Shown piece after piece: positions 8,104 through 15,858 of a DNA stretch of 43,339 bases. Source of the stretch: an uncultured bacterium (lineage in GTDB: Bacteria; Patescibacteriota; Minisyncoccia; Phycocordibacterales; UBA9973); the NCBI GenBank assembly GCA_903907175.1, contig CAIVNB010000026.1:1-43339 (forward strand), given 5' to 3'. The position numbers and the translations under genes are program-made. The notes under the pieces were generated by a model. That model did no database searches. It was given only the letters and a program-made list of their open reading frames with translations, and was not told where the DNA came from. Positions within the stretch are counted from its first letter, which is position 1. Every line of letters begins with the position of its first letter.

Positions 8104-9086
8104 AAACTTTTTTTATTATTAAGTGCTTGTAAGATATTTCTCGTTACATACCACATCATTACAGGAGCAACAGCATTACCTAATGCTTTATAATTTTTTC
8201 CTCTACCTTTTAGAAGTTCAAAATTATCTGGGAAGGACTGTATTCTTGCAACCTCTCTAGGGGTAAACATTCTATATTTGTTTTTAAGAAACAGTACTGG
8301 GTCTGTACTATTCAAACTTACTTTTGCCAAATGAGCAGTGACAGTATTGCTTGGCTGGTTTATGTTCTGTGCACGCCCTTTATTCATAGTGTTTGAGTGT
8401 TTAGTATTTTGCATACCTAAAACAGCCTTCTCGCTAAAATAGTATTCTTTTCCAACATATTCTTCAGGTTCAATTATTTCTGATATGGGGACTAGCTTCT
8501 TCTCAATTAAGGGTTTCGGAAAAGAAAAAGCTTCATACGTTTTTTTTTCCTTAAATCCCACAATAAATACTCGCTCTCTTTTCTGAGGAACACCATAGTG
8601 CGAAGCATTTAATACCTGATACTTAATATAGTAACCAGCTTTTTCAAACTCTTTAATAATCAAAGGGAAGGTTTCCCCTTTATTTGCAGATAATAATCCC
8701 TTAACATTTTCTGCTACAAAAACCTTTGGTTTTTTTTCTTTCAAAATACGAACCATTTCAAAAAAAAGTTTACCTCTTTCATCTTTATAACCTAACCTTT
8801 TTGGGTTCTGAGCTATTACAGAAAAGGACTGACAAGGAAATCCTCCTGTCAAAATATCGTGATTGGGTACTTCACTAGATTTAAGCTGTTTTATATCTTT
8901 CACCAAGCATTTATTCTTGAAGTTTAGGTTGTAAATATCACAAACATCTTTATCAAAATCAGTAGCAAAAACCGTCTGGGTGTCTAATTTAGAGTACTTC
9001 TTGTTAAGAAATGTAAAACCACCTTCTGAACCAAGGTCCATACCGCCACAACCACTGAATAATGATGCTATTTTGTATTTCTTCAT
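8100..9086 (-). CDS. DNA (cytosine-5-)-methyltransferase M1 of a type II R-M system
   Basis: A 328-aa C5-cytosine methyltransferase. Motif I is SLFSGCGGMDLG, motif IV GGFPCQSFSV with the catalytic cysteine, motif VI ENVKGL, motif VIII QKRERVFIVG and motif X GNAVAPVM. An ATG at 9143 is also in frame, but the start at 9086 is preferred: it lies 1 nt after the nuclease stop and directly begins the conserved KYKIASLFSG strand, whereas the longer start would overlap the nuclease gene by 56 nt. The stop overlaps the recombinase ATG (ATGA). It probably protects one strand of an asymmetric site, with the second methyltransferase protecting the other. Confidence 0.92.
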   Translation of the reverse strand: MKKYKIASLFSGCGGMDLGSEGGFTFLNKKYSKLDTQTVFATDFDKDVCDIYNLNFKNKCLVKDIKQLKSSEVPNHDILTGGFPCQSFSVIAQNPKRLGYKDERGKLFFEMVRILKEKKPKVFVAENVKGLLSANKGETFPLIIKEFEKAGYYIKYQVLNASHYGVPQKRERVFIVGFKEKKTYEAFSFPKPLIEKKLVPISEIIEPEEYVGKEYYFSEKAVLGMQNTKHSNTMNKGRAQNINQPSNTVTAHLAKVSLNSTDPVLFLKNKYRMFTPREVARIQSFPDNFELLKGRGKNYKALGNAVAPVMMWYVTRNILQALNNKKSL

Positions 9087-9087
9087 A

Positions 9088-10503
9088 TTAAACAAGTAAA
9101 GGTTCCCAGTAACCTGATTTTTCAGAGTATCTAACATCGGCACCTTCTCTAGGTATCATATCTAGTAAGTCCTCTTTGTATTTTCCAACAGGGTCTTTTA
9201 TTAGGAATAAATTGACTCCACCTGAAGAAATCATCAATCTGTAAACAAAGTAGTTGAGTCGCAAAGTATTCGCTGAACTCCATTCACTAGGTGTCATATG
9301 GAAAGAATTAGAAGCTAATTTACCTCTACTAATAGTAGTCTTAACTTCTATGTATCTTCTTAAATCTCCTTCTCCATCATAGGAGCTAATATCATAGCCC
9401 ACAGCAAATGTTTCTGGTATCTTTTTGATTAAATGAAGCACATCATTTCTATCAAGTTTGATAAGTCTTACCTTTTCGTGCTCAATTACTACAGACTCTC
9501 CAACATCTCCAATTTCTTTTGTCTTTATACCCTGAGCTGACTCAATACTAGTTTGTAGTTTTGATAAGATTTGTTTAAGGAAATCCATACTTGGTGTTTC
9601 TTCTTCAGAACCTTCAATAATAGAAAGTATGTTTGCCTGAAAGATTGAAGTATCAAGTTTATTATTTACATAATGAAACCATAAATCCTGAGAGCTTGTA
9701 ACCATAGTAAGGGTTCTAATTTCTTCTCTGTAAATAGCTTCATATGGCTCAAAGTAAGAAGCACTTGAGTTAATGTAAGCCTGTATTGTTTCAAGGTTTA
9801 CAAGGTTTGGATAGTAGTTGTAATTAGGTCTTAGTGTTACTAGGTCTCCAAGCTCCATATAATCTAGAATATCTCCTGCATATCTAGTTATATCACCTCC
9901 TTGGTCATATTGAACATTGTTTTTTCTATTTTCGATTATGAGTGTCGCTGTTTTTTGAGGAGTCTGATTGTCTCTTGTTACTCTTAAGTCATTAAATATG
10001 CAGTGCGTTGCTTCAGCTTTTGATATACCAAACTTTTCGTTATTCGTTATTTTCCTACCTTCCATTAAAACAGATAGAATATAACTTGCTGGCTTAAACT
10101 TTATACCTGCTTTTATATATTCAAGTGTTTCAACTGGTTTAAGGTGTCCACCAGGATACTGAAAGTAATATAAAAAATATCTAAAGAACTCAACAAGGTC
10201 TTGAGATTGAGAGAGTAATAATGACATTTGACTCGGTTTTGATAAATCGCCATCATATTCAACTAGTCCAAATAATGCAGATATTTCCGTTCGCCAATTG
10301 TTGATAGTTTTTAATGCTCTAGTACTATTCCCTGGATACAATTTAATAATTGTATTAAGTTTTTCCTTAAACACTACGTGTTCACTTGGCTGTATTTTAG
10401 CTATTTCATTAGCCATAAAATAGAGAACATCCTCTACATTATTTTTGAAGCGTGGTCTTATGTGGTGTATTCGGAAATAGTATTCCTCTGGTATTTTATA
10501 CAT
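9088..10503 (-). CDS. Putative restriction endonuclease with C-terminal DUF3883 (NOV-type PD-(D/E)XK) domain
   Basis: A 471-aa protein between two cytosine methyltransferases. The C-terminal ~140 residues match the DUF3883 pattern: GESVV..HE helix at about 335-345, GYDISSYD, then the nuclease core RYIEVKTT, and the later MTPSEWSSA helix. These residues form a PD-(D/E)XK active site in this family. The N-terminal ~320 residues are not recognised and probably hold target recognition and dimerisation. Position and tight spacing (8 nt after M2, 1 nt before M1) argue strongly that this is the restriction subunit. The cleaved sequence cannot be deduced. Confidence 0.8.
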   Translation of the reverse strand: MYKIPEEYYFRIHHIRPRFKNNVEDVLYFMANEIAKIQPSEHVVFKEKLNTIIKLYPGNSTRALKTINNWRTEISALFGLVEYDGDLSKPSQMSLLLSQSQDLVEFFRYFLYYFQYPGGHLKPVETLEYIKAGIKFKPASYILSVLMEGRKITNNEKFGISKAEATHCIFNDLRVTRDNQTPQKTATLIIENRKNNVQYDQGGDITRYAGDILDYMELGDLVTLRPNYNYYPNLVNLETIQAYINSSASYFEPYEAIYREEIRTLTMVTSSQDLWFHYVNNKLDTSIFQANILSIIEGSEEETPSMDFLKQILSKLQTSIESAQGIKTKEIGDVGESVVIEHEKVRLIKLDRNDVLHLIKKIPETFAVGYDISSYDGEGDLRRYIEVKTTISRGKLASNSFHMTPSEWSSANTLRLNYFVYRLMISSGGVNLFLIKDPVGKYKEDLLDMIPREGADVRYSEKSGYWEPLLV

Positions 10504-10511
10504 ATTTTTTT

Positions 10512-11564
10512 CTAGTTAAATAGTTTAAGGATATTTTTACCTATAGCTTCTGCTAATAATGGAGGAACAGCATTCCCAACTTGCTTATACTGACTGGTTT
10601 TTGAACCAAGAAAAATAAAACCATCAGGAAAAGATTGCAATCTCGCTGACTCTCTGACCGTAGGCACACGATTATATTTATAATGAAAATGATGACGATG
10701 ACCAGTATCAATGGTTGGGCTCGGTTTTGTGCTATTAAATCTAGTCCACGCAATGTTCACCTTACGAGAGTTCTTATATTTTTCTGGTAAATCTTTATAG
10801 TTACCTCCATCAGGGACCAAAGAAATAATATCAATTGTTTTTTGGTCGTGAGAGGTAATTTTATGGTTGTATATCTTTGAGTTAATAGCCCGCATATTCT
10901 TTTGATATTTAGACAATGGTTTTTTAACTAACAATGTTCCATCTTCTAAATCCTTGTCGGGTAAATCAGAAATTGCATCAGCTGTAGTCACCTTGTCTTT
11001 ATTGTTACTAAATAGTGTTTCAGGAAATACAAAATTATTTTTCTCCTTAACACCTACAAAAATAACACGCTTCCTATTTTGAGGAACTCCATAGTCCGAG
11101 GCTAGTAAAACTTTGTATTTAACTTCATAGCCTAATTTCTCAAAATCTTTAATGATTTCGCTTTTTATTTTCCCTTCACCTATAGAAACAAGGTTGGGTA
11201 CATTTTCTAAAACAAATACCTTTGGGTTGAACGCTTTAACAATTTTTACAAAACCTTTGTATAAACTATTTCTGGGGTCGTTCAAATCTCTATTCCCTGA
11301 AATTGAAAAACCTTGACAAGGTGGACCACCAACAACAACATCTACACTACCTATGTCTTTTTTTATTTTATTTATATCAGGATTTCCTAAATCAAGGTTA
11401 AATGCCTTAGCATTTTTATGATTTTCTTGAAATGTTTTTAGGGCATCATCCCAATTATCAATTCCTGCAACAATCTCAAATCCAACACTTTCAAAACCAA
11501 ATGATAATCCGCCACATCCTGAGAATAAATCTAATACTTTAATTTTTTTATGTTTAGCACTCAT
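10512..11564 (-). CDS. DNA (cytosine-5-)-methyltransferase M2 of a type II R-M system
   Basis: A 350-aa C5-cytosine methyltransferase. Motif I is DLFSGCGGLSFGF, motif IV VVGGPPCQGFSISGNR, motif VI LENVPN, motif VIII PQNRKRVIFVGV, and motif X GNAVPPLLAEAIGKNIL. It is clearly distinct from M1 (GPPCQ versus GFPCQ, different target-recognition region), so this is not a recent duplication. Two different C5 methyltransferases with one nuclease is the arrangement of systems recognising asymmetric sites. It starts 4 nt after the excisionase-like gene, so methylation is made before restriction in the same transcript. Confidence 0.93.
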   Translation of the reverse strand: MSAKHKKIKVLDLFSGCGGLSFGFESVGFEIVAGIDNWDDALKTFQENHKNAKAFNLDLGNPDINKIKKDIGSVDVVVGGPPCQGFSISGNRDLNDPRNSLYKGFVKIVKAFNPKVFVLENVPNLVSIGEGKIKSEIIKDFEKLGYEVKYKVLLASDYGVPQNRKRVIFVGVKEKNNFVFPETLFSNNKDKVTTADAISDLPDKDLEDGTLLVKKPLSKYQKNMRAINSKIYNHKITSHDQKTIDIISLVPDGGNYKDLPEKYKNSRKVNIAWTRFNSTKPSPTIDTGHRHHFHYKYNRVPTVRESARLQSFPDGFIFLGSKTSQYKQVGNAVPPLLAEAIGKNILKLFN

Positions 11565-11568
11565 TTTA

Positions 11569-11745
11569 TTATTTAGAAATACAATGTTTCAGAAACCTTT
11601 CAAACTCACTTTTCTCAATCCGAAACTCACGACCTAACTTATATGCTTTCAAGCGACCAGCTTTGATATAGCGGTAAATTGTCATAATGTTTACCTCTAA
11701 TTGTTCTGCAAGGTCTTCTGCTTTATAAAATGGTTTGTCTTTCAT
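11569..11745 (-). CDS. Excisionase-like HTH DNA-binding protein (58 aa)
   Basis: A small ORF, MKDKPFYKAEDLAEQL... to FLKHCISK, 58 aa. It has the pattern of the MerR-like HTH_17/excisionase family: YKAEDLAEQLEVNIMTIYRYIKAG is helix-turn-helix, followed by the wing RLKAYKLGREFRI and a closing helix. It is the first gene of the R-M/recombinase operon, preceded by a good promoter (TTGCTA, 17 nt, TATAAT), with its TSS expected near 11764. It could act as recombination directionality factor, as controller of the R-M operon, or both. It is the best candidate to bind the TTTAC direct repeats in this promoter. Confidence 0.8.
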   Translation of the reverse strand: MKDKPFYKAEDLAEQLEVNIMTIYRYIKAGRLKAYKLGREFRIEKSEFERFLKHCISK

Positions 11746-11770
11746 ATTTAATATCTTCGTTTACCTAATA

Positions 11771-11799
11771 ATTATACTTTACAACGCTTTACATAGCAA
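11771..11799 (-). promoter_or_regulatory. Promoter of the HTH / R-M / recombinase operon
   Basis: On the minus strand, TTGCTA (11799-11794), a 17-nt spacer and TATAAT (11776-11771). The spacer is filled by the operator-like repeat. Confidence 0.75.
11776..11793. promoter_or_regulatory. Operator-like direct repeat, copy 1
   Basis: ACTTTAC-AACGC-TTTACA: two TTTAC units with a 10-bp period, lying exactly between -35 and -10 of the operon promoter. Matching copies are at 13877 and 14869. Confidence 0.6.
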
Positions 11800-11802
11800 T
11801 TC

Positions 11803-12921
11803 TTAATCAGTGGACATCTTTTTACGCTTATACGGCTTGTATTCGTCAAGTTGCTTATCTAATTGAGTAACCCAATCTCGGAGCTTATTCTTGGTTATAA
11901 GCTCACTAGCTTGTTGCATATCCTTTGCAGTTCTATACCAAGTTCTATCGTGGGACCGCTTTGCTATAATAGTTCGCAGTTGTCGCATTCCATTCTCGTC
12001 TTTTGCGAGCATAAATAATCCGAGTAAGTATATTGCTTGTTTTGGTTTTAATTTCTTATCTGCTAAAAATAATGTTCGCAGTATGTCTTTAATACTTATT
12101 GAGATAGAAAATAATCCGAGATTGCGTTCCTTGATAAGTTTTTTCCAGTAATCATTAACAACCTTTTTACTCATCCCTGTATTAAATACTTGTCTAAAAA
12201 CTGGATTTTTTTCATAACCCAAGTCTTCAAGGACCTTATTCATTTTTTGTTTTTGATTTAATCTAATCTCAAATCTTATTATCTCTTGAAGTTCATTTTC
12301 TTTATTCAGTTCGGAGAATAAACTTCTTTGATACAAGGTCTGGTCTTTGTCTATTGCTCGTTTTTTATCTTTTCTTAAATCAGCAATTTTGTCATAAATA
12401 ACAAGTTCGTGACAGCTAGTATGAGCATATAAACTTTGTCCGTCATTCATAAATCTTGTTTTGGCAAAATCAAAATTTTTTCTTAGGTCCACCTTATTCA
12501 TTTCTGATATTAGGTGGCTAGCAGTATATCCATCTTGGAGCAAGATATTTTTTGAGAAATGGACTGAACTTACGGATGCATTTTCAAGCACTGATTTTGT
12601 GATTATTACACCCATAGTTTTTAATCTATCTTGTAACGCTTCAATTACTTTTGGGAAGTCCTTATCTTCAAGTTCTTCTAGGTTATTAAGATATATCAGT
12701 TTGGGAACTGAAAACTCCATACGAACATTGGCATCTTGAGAAAACCTTCTTTTATATCCAGTTAAGCGAGGAAAATAATTTCCAGTTTCTTTTTCTGCCT
12801 TACTAGGATTGCGAACAAACTTTGAATACTGTTCTGTTTTTGAATATAGTTCCCAACTAGATGTCCCATAAAGGTAAGTCATCTTGTCCTTTGGAATTAA
12901 AAGGCATATTGTATCAATCAT
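11803..12921 (-). CDS. Putative replication initiation protein (phage/plasmid Rep-like)
   Basis: A 372-aa protein. The ATG at 12921 is chosen over the longer frame from 13020, because the upstream small ORF ends across it and MIDTICLLIPKDK begins a folded strand. Features resemble rolling-circle initiators of the phage CRI/X type: an N-terminal beta-rich half with VRMEFSVPKLIYLNN, SSVHFSKNIL, then CHELVIYDKIADLRKD and EIIRFEIRLNQKQKM, and a helical basic C-terminus. I do not see a clear pair of catalytic histidines, so the assignment is tentative. If correct, the element can replicate after excision. Confidence 0.45.
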   Translation of the reverse strand: MIDTICLLIPKDKMTYLYGTSSWELYSKTEQYSKFVRNPSKAEKETGNYFPRLTGYKRRFSQDANVRMEFSVPKLIYLNNLEELEDKDFPKVIEALQDRLKTMGVIITKSVLENASVSSVHFSKNILLQDGYTASHLISEMNKVDLRKNFDFAKTRFMNDGQSLYAHTSCHELVIYDKIADLRKDKKRAIDKDQTLYQRSLFSELNKENELQEIIRFEIRLNQKQKMNKVLEDLGYEKNPVFRQVFNTGMSKKVVNDYWKKLIKERNLGLFSISISIKDILRTLFLADKKLKPKQAIYLLGLFMLAKDENGMRQLRTIIAKRSHDRTWYRTAKDMQQASELITKNKLRDWVTQLDKQLDEYKPYKRKKMSTD

Positions 12922-13081
12922 TGTTTTGTGTTTTTCTAATCTGATAAAGTTCAGGATTTTGTTTTTTATCTTCCTGTATAAGCCAAGCAAAAGCACCGAC
13001 CAGTTTCTTCTTGTCTTCAAGAGGGAGGTTGTTTATTTTGAAACTTTTTATAGTTTCTTTTATTGAGACAATATCCTGCAT
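12914..13081 (-). CDS. Small ORF translationally coupled to the putative Rep gene (55 aa)
   Basis: Begins MQDIVSIKETIKSFKINN and ends RKTQNND. It is mostly helical and charged, with LEDKKKLVGAFAWLIQEDKK in the middle. Its TGA stop (12916-12914) overlaps the Rep ATG (12921-12919) by a few bases in another frame, a typical coupling. It resembles no family I can name. Small proteins in this position often control copy number, but that is inference. Confidence 0.6.
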   Translation of the reverse strand: MQDIVSIKETIKSFKINNLPLEDKKKLVGAFAWLIQEDKKQNPELYQIRKTQNND

Positions 13082-13165
13082 AGAAAACCCCTAAGGGTTA
13101 TCTTAAGGGTATTCTTTACGCAATAATTAAAATAAGTATTTTATGTAGTACAGAAAATTTATGTG
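13082..13165. other. Non-coding gap upstream of the Rep pair
   Basis: Holds the inverted repeat AACCC-CTAA-GGGTT (13086-13099), followed by two TTAAGGG-like direct units, next to the Rep-associated ORF. It could be a promoter operator or part of a replication origin. A half-match to the TTTAC operator (CTTTACGCAAT) lies at 13114-13124. Confidence 0.35.
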
Positions 13166-13870
13166 CTACAGTTCTTTTCTCTTCCTCTTTTCTAACGATA
13201 TTATTTTACCAATATAGCCATAGTCTATAATATTATTACTTCCAAATTTATCTCCTATAAGTCTCATTATTTCTTTCCTTGGAAGTTTTCTGTTTTCGTA
13301 TATGAAATCATTTCTTTTTTCTATTATAGTTTTTTTGTTTTTAACCTTACCTAAAGTTGTTTTCTTTTGATTAGCTTTTTGAAAAGGTTCTATCGAAAAG
13401 CGATATAATTTTTCTACATAGTTTAGTATATCTCTTTTGGATGCATAAGGACTTATTCTAATAACTACAGGAAATTGTTCTTCTGTATAAGGATTATGAC
13501 CCGATATGAGACTTTCTTTTGTGTCTATAATATCTTCAGTAAATAACATGTTTCCTATATCATTTTCACTAAATTCATCTCTTAATATATATAAAACTAT
13601 AAAATTCAAGCACTCAAATTCTAAATGATATTTATTTAATAGCTCAAGAGCTTCTTCTTCTATTCCATTAGGAAAAGACAGTGATTTTTCTTCTTTATTT
13701 TTATTAACATCAATGTTATATTTTTTTCTTATCTTCAGGATACTCTCTTTGAAGGGTTCTTCTTTGAGTATTTCTTTTATGTAATTAACTAGTTTCTTGT
13801 GTCCTGTAGTACTTTTGAGTAAAGTGAGTATTTCTTCAATAGATAGTTTCTTATTAATATTTTTCTTCAT
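13166..13870 (-). CDS. Hypothetical protein of the element (234 aa)
   Basis: Not recognised. A soluble, lysine-rich protein: an N-terminal helical region, a central part with a beta segment (EQFPVVIRISPYASKRDILNYVEKLY), and a C-terminal basic helical region (NRKLPRKEIMRLIGDKFGS then YIGKIISLEKRKRK) that could be a helix-turn-helix. Its promoter on the minus strand is TTGATA (13905-13900), 17 nt, TAAAGT (13882-13877), then 6 nt to the ATG. The operator-like motif overlaps the -10, so it is probably controlled together with the R-M operon and the 14899 gene. It is divergent from the Panacea pair. Confidence 0.75.
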   Translation of the reverse strand: MKKNINKKLSIEEILTLLKSTTGHKKLVNYIKEILKEEPFKESILKIRKKYNIDVNKNKEEKSLSFPNGIEEEALELLNKYHLEFECLNFIVLYILRDEFSENDIGNMLFTEDIIDTKESLISGHNPYTEEQFPVVIRISPYASKRDILNYVEKLYRFSIEPFQKANQKKTTLGKVKNKKTIIEKRNDFIYENRKLPRKEIMRLIGDKFGSNNIIDYGYIGKIISLEKRKRKEL

Positions 13871-13876
13871 TCATAT

Positions 13877-13905
13877 ACTTTACTTCAGTTTACAATACTT
13901 ATCAA
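13877..13905 (-). promoter_or_regulatory. Promoter with operator-like repeat, copy 2
   Basis: TTGATA, 17-nt spacer and TAAAGT on the minus strand, 6 nt before the 13870 ATG. The motif ACTTTAC-TTCAG-TTTACA at 13877-13894 (TTTAC period 10 bp) covers the -10 and most of the spacer. Confidence 0.6.
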
Positions 13906-13935
13906 CAGTCCTTTGATTAAAAACATATAAAAAGG

Positions 13936-13941
13936 TATAAT
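13936..13941 (+). promoter_or_regulatory. -10 box of the Panacea operon
   Basis: TATAAT ends 6 nt before the ATG at 13948, predicting a leaderless transcript. Confidence 0.6.
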
Positions 13942-13947
13942 CTCTAT

Positions 13948-14430
13948 ATGAGTTTAGTTGCTAAAAAAATTAACGCTTTGACCGTTGCAGAGTATTTTAT
14001 TGATAAAGCGAATAAAGAAAAAGAGGTCATAACAAACAAGAAGTTACAAAAACTTCTCTATTATTCGCAAGTTTGGTCATTGGTTCTGAATAAAGAAAAA
14101 CTTTTCTCTGAAAGGATTGAAGCGTGGGTTCACGGACCAGCAATTCCTTCGGTTTATAGAAAGTTTAAGATTTTTGAGTTCAATCCTATTAAATTAGATA
14201 CTGCTAACATTTCTTTTGGTTTTTCTAAAAAACAAGTAGATTTACTTGAAAACATTTGGTCTGTATATGGAAAATACAATGCTGAATACCTTGAAGCTCT
14301 TACACATTCTGAACTTCCTTGGCAAGAAGCAAGAAAAGAAAAATCTGCTTCTGAACCTTCAAATAATATAATTAGTTTAGCTACAGCAAAGAAGTTTTAT
14401 GCAGGAAAACTCAAGCCAAAAACTTTCTAG
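13948..14430 (+). CDS. Panacea-domain (DUF4065, SocA-like) antitoxin
   Basis: A 160-aa protein matching the Panacea/DUF4065 fold: TVAEYFIDKANKE, then NKKLQKLLYYSQVWSLVL (the hallmark KLQKLLYY(A/S)Q motif), EAWVHGPAIPSVYRKF (hallmark WxxGPxxPxxY), and a C-terminal ALTHSELPWQEAR (the LTHxExPW motif). Panacea domains are known as the antitoxin part of PanAT toxin-antitoxin pairs and as the SocA proteolytic adaptor. The gene overlaps the next one by 32 nt, the usual layout for such pairs. Confidence 0.92.
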   Translation: MSLVAKKINALTVAEYFIDKANKEKEVITNKKLQKLLYYSQVWSLVLNKEKLFSERIEAWVHGPAIPSVYRKFKIFEFNPIKLDTANISFGFSKKQVDLLENIWSVYGKYNAEYLEALTHSELPWQEARKEKSASEPSNNIISLATAKKFYAGKLKPKTF

Positions 14431-14833
14431 CGATGTAGCTGAGCTCACAACAGGTCAAGAAAAAATCTCTCCGATTGTTGCGATTTCAGATGCACTTAAA
14501 GATTACGAAAACAAAAGGGTTGTTTTTAGTTTTGAGATTTATAATTGCAATCAATGCGAAATTGCTAAATTAGATAAAACAGAAGCAAAAAAACTTACAA
14601 AAGAATTAAAAAAAATATCTTCAACTCTAACTAAGCACTTTAGGCATCAAGATACTTCTTGTATTGCCTGTAAGCCAATTCATAATTCTGGCAGTTACTC
14701 TGTTCTTTTTGATGGTATTCCAGAAGATACTGATATGTTAGAAGTAGATTATTCTGGGGCAGGCAGAGTGTTTGGCTATATAGTTAATAACATTTTTAAT
14801 ATAGTTGCAATTGGTAAGAAACATAAACAATAA
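14399..14833 (+). CDS. Putative toxin partner of the Panacea antitoxin
   Basis: A 144-aa protein overlapping the Panacea gene by 32 nt in another frame, so it is translationally linked. It is not firmly recognised. It has two cysteine pairs (CNQC at about 51-54 and CIAC at about 90-93), a conserved-looking SGSYSVLFDG-like stretch, and a C-terminal GRVFGYIVNNIFNIVAIGKKHK. The end is reminiscent of RelE/HigB-like beta strands with a final basic/His tail. The order is antitoxin first. Toxicity and mechanism are inferred from the context of the Panacea partner, not seen. The exact start is uncertain. Confidence 0.6.
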   Translation: MQENSSQKLSSDVAELTTGQEKISPIVAISDALKDYENKRVVFSFEIYNCNQCEIAKLDKTEAKKLTKELKKISSTLTKHFRHQDTSCIACKPIHNSGSYSVLFDGIPEDTDMLEVDYSGAGRVFGYIVNNIFNIVAIGKKHKQ

Positions 14834-14868
14834 AACTTAGTTTTTTGTAGCTGAAAAAGCTTTTGAAT

Positions 14869-14893
14869 ACTTTACTTTAATTCACAGTATACT
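14869..14893 (+). promoter_or_regulatory. Promoter with operator-like repeat, copy 3
   Basis: ACTTTAC-TTTAA-TTCACA (14869-14886; TTTAC/TTCAC period 10 bp) lies between a weak TTGAAT (14863) and TATACT (14888-14893), 5 nt before the ATG at 14899. Confidence 0.55.
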
Positions 14894-14898
14894 ACAAT

Positions 14899-15588
14899 AT
14901 GAATATGGAAAATAAAAAAACAACTAGCTATCTAAACACTAAAGGGTGGTATAGACTTTTGAAGGTAATTTTTGGTATAGGTTTTATAATTGTATTAGTT
15001 ATATTTAATTTTGTTGCTTTTTCTGGCGGGATTAAAAAGGTGGAGCAAAACCAAACAACAATACACTGTAATATAAAAGACAAACAAACTTTTACTGCTC
15101 AAAGCTTAAATATCTCCTTTAGTAATAATGATTTTCCAAATGGTCAATTTGATTATAAAAAGTTTTTTGGAGGATTTAATGATTACACTATAAAAAGTAT
15201 TCTGACTGCTTGTAATCCAAAAGTATTTACGGGTCAAAAAGTTGACGATGTTTACGATGTCCAAAAGGGATATGAAATCTTAAATAAAGCTGATGTTTTA
15301 TCTATTCCTATATCCAATGACAATCAAAGTGTAAGAGATAGTGCAGTAAATACTGCTATGGATAAAGATTATTTACCTTATAAAAATCAAACAAGTAACT
15401 TATTTGGGAGTAGCAAGATGGCTTATTTAGATTTTTCTTTCAAAATCTTTGATATAACACCAGTATTTACTTACAACAGCTTTTTAGAACTTTTCTTTAT
15501 CGGCAACATAGTAATTTTACTTATCTTTGAAGCAATAAGGAGGATTTTTTATTATATAGTTTTAGGAAAAATAAACCCTGAAAAATAA
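14899..15588 (+). CDS. Hypothetical membrane protein with external domain (229 aa)
   Basis: Not recognised. One membrane segment near residues 20-42 (VIFGIGFIIVLVIFNFVAF), an extracytoplasmic region of about 150 residues with two cysteines (IHCNIK and LTACNPK) that may form a disulfide, and a second hydrophobic segment at about 195-215 before a basic tail. The start follows a TATACT box by 5 nt. It shares the operator-like motif of the R-M operon. It is followed after 3 nt by another small membrane protein. Confidence 0.7.
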   Translation: MNMENKKTTSYLNTKGWYRLLKVIFGIGFIIVLVIFNFVAFSGGIKKVEQNQTTIHCNIKDKQTFTAQSLNISFSNNDFPNGQFDYKKFFGGFNDYTIKSILTACNPKVFTGQKVDDVYDVQKGYEILNKADVLSIPISNDNQSVRDSAVNTAMDKDYLPYKNQTSNLFGSSKMAYLDFSFKIFDITPVFTYNSFLELFFIGNIVILLIFEAIRRIFYYIVLGKINPEK

Positions 15589-15591
15589 TAT

Positions 15592-15858
15592 ATGGGAAAA
15601 CAAAATAAATCATTATTCAAAAACCCTGTTTTAATAATTCTAAGTGTAATAATACTTTTACTGATTATTTACTTCGGTGTTATAGTTCCTTATCAAAAAA
15701 AACAAGAAAATGTTAATCTCGGTTGGGGGGAACCTACAGAAAGTTCTTGTTTAAGTATAGCTAATAGCCACTTTAATAAAGATACTAAGCAATGTGATTG
15801 TAATCAGGGTTATGAGGTTGATTGGGCAACATTTAATTGTAAGTTATCTAACAAGTAG
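15592..15858 (+). CDS. Small membrane-anchored cysteine-containing protein (88 aa)
   Basis: A basic N-terminus, one hydrophobic helix (VLIILSVIILLLIIYFGVIV, about 14-33) and a ~50-residue external tail with four cysteines (SSCLS, KQCDCNQGYE, FNCKL), spaced like a small disulfide-bonded EGF-like module. It starts 3 nt after the preceding stop, so the two are co-transcribed. Function unknown. Confidence 0.7.
   Translation: MGKQNKSLFKNPVLIILSVIILLLIIYFGVIVPYQKKQENVNLGWGEPTESSCLSIANSHFNKDTKQCDCNQGYEVDWATFNCKLSNK

Noticed and set aside
9087..9143. Longer start for the M1 methyltransferase
   Set aside because: It would overlap the nuclease gene by 56 nt, and the added residues precede the conserved first strand. 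The ATG at 9086 fits the spacing.
11891..13066. Plus-strand open frames opposite the Rep gene
   Set aside because: The minus strand has a coherent 372-aa frame plus a coupled small ORF; the plus-strand frames are hydrophobic shadows of Lys/Asn-rich codons.
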